The position numbers and the translations under genes are program-made. Below, in pieces: positions 63,701 to 64,000 of a stretch of DNA of 64,000 nt. The stretch is from NCBI RefSeq assembly GCF_027887165.1, contig NC_077234.1, positions 245,394,658-245,458,657 of the forward strand, in the 5' to 3' direction. How positions within the stretch are numbered: position 1 is the first letter of the stretch; the number at the start of each line of letters is the position of its first letter. The stretch comes from Monodelphis domestica. Taxonomy: Eukaryota > Chordata > Mammalia > Didelphimorphia > Didelphidae. The notes beneath the pieces were generated by a model. That model was not told where the DNA came from and did not search any database. It worked only from the letters and a program-made list of their open reading frames with translations.

Positions 63701-64000
63701 ATCACAAGGTGGATGGGGGCAATACAACCTGGGCATAGATAGCGTAATCACAAGGAGGATGGGGGCAAGGGTGAGGCAATATTACCTGAGCATAGATAAC
63801 ATCATCACAAGGAGGATGGGGGCAAGGGTGAGGCAATACTACCTGGGCATAGATAGCATCATCACATGGAGGATGGGGGCAAGGATGAGGCAATACTACC
63901 TGGTCATAAATAGCGTCATCACAAGGAGGATGGGGGCAAGGGTGAGGCAATACTACCTGGGCATAGATAGCATCATCACAAGGAGGATGGGGGCAAGGCT
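60744..64000. repeat. About 2,053-bp higher-order repeat at the distal end
   Basis: Landmarks repeat at an offset of 2,053 bp: the rare AATAATACC plus AGAATCATCAC unit at about 60,744 and 62,797, and the 195-codon block at 60,896-61,483 and 62,949-63,536. After about 63,600 the second copy lacks one 46-bp unit, so the offset becomes 2,007. An earlier relative of the landmark unit lies near 59,031. The second copy is cut by the window edge. Confidence 0.85.

Larger units (their letters stand above)
14407..64000. repeat. Large 57-bp minisatellite/satellite array (about 49.6 kb, open at the right edge)
   Basis: A 57-bp unit is repeated head to tail without any interrupting unrelated DNA. A reference unit is 16,330-16,386: it begins ATGGGGGCAAGGGTGAGGCA, continues ATACTACCTGAGCATAGATA and ends with a TCATCACAAGGAGG segment. 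A recurring 46-bp form (for example 23,461-23,506) lacks the 11 bases between two GGCAA copies. Variation is concentrated at a few positions: CTG[A/G]GC, AGC[A/G]TC, AATA[C]/AATG[C], GATAGC/GAGAGC and CATAG/CCTAG. I estimate roughly 870-900 units. Full 57-mers keep a reading frame, so long open frames appear on both strands (up to 635 codons at 20,929-22,836); these are not called as genes. The last few bases (about 63,997-64,000) deviate from the unit. Confidence 0.98.

Noticed and set aside
14407..64000. CRISPR array
   Set aside because: There are no repeat-spacer alternations: the whole 57-bp unit repeats, with no variable spacers, and the context is mammalian.
14407..64000. Telomeric or centromeric identity
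   Set aside because: There are no TTAGGG runs and no CENP-B box that I could see in the unit; nothing in the window fixes the chromosomal position.

Overview
The window looks like a mammalian, most probably marsupial (opossum-like), chromosomal segment. There is no sign of prokaryotic gene organisation. The left 14.4 kb is AT-rich and holds processed pseudogenes with premature stops, degraded LINE-1 copies of the marsupial type, a tRNA-derived SINE of the type abundant in opossum and other marsupials, a CR1/L3-like LINE relic and several microsatellites. I found no intact protein-coding gene anywhere in the window.

Left arm, 1-14,406. A fragment of a SECISBP2/SECISBP2L-type retrocopy (about 2,125-2,955) runs directly into a degenerate sense LINE-1 ORF2 and 3' UTR (about 2,950-5,206). 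Next come (TG)n and (CTA)n microsatellites, a possible solo LTR (6,040-6,545), a 17-bp perfect hairpin (7,282-7,321) and a processed pseudogene of POLE3 (about 7,497-8,260). Further right are a CR1/L3-like tail (about 10,390-10,545), a second sense LINE-1 3' end (about 11,385-11,885), and a SINE with a 14-bp target-site duplication inserted into an antisense LINE-1 3' end (about 12,940-13,725).

Right 49.6 kb, 14,407-64,000. This is one uninterrupted minisatellite or satellite array that runs off the right edge of the window. Its basic unit is 57 bp, with a recurrent 46-bp form lacking 11 bp. I estimate roughly 870-900 units. Because 57 is divisible by three, long open frames of up to 635 codons appear on both strands at once. 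I treat them as a property of the repeat, not as genes; each ends at a 46-bp unit or a rare stop.

The array has clear higher-order structure. Its main period is about 10,807 bp, seen as copies starting at 15,508, 26,315 and 41,323. The middle copy is expanded to 15,008 bp by an extra 4,200-bp segment. The third copy has at least two internal fusions, and the distal part is a mosaic with a separate repeat of about 2,053 bp. Copies are nearly identical over kilobases, which points to very recent unequal exchange or conversion, or else needs checking as an assembly matter. The most interesting content is this array: its nested periodicity, its in-register recombination junctions, the linked variants that mark exchange history, and the set of motifs carried once per unit (a G-run block, one CpG inside a CRE half-site, a GATA site, and an AG/GT splice-like motif on the minus strand).
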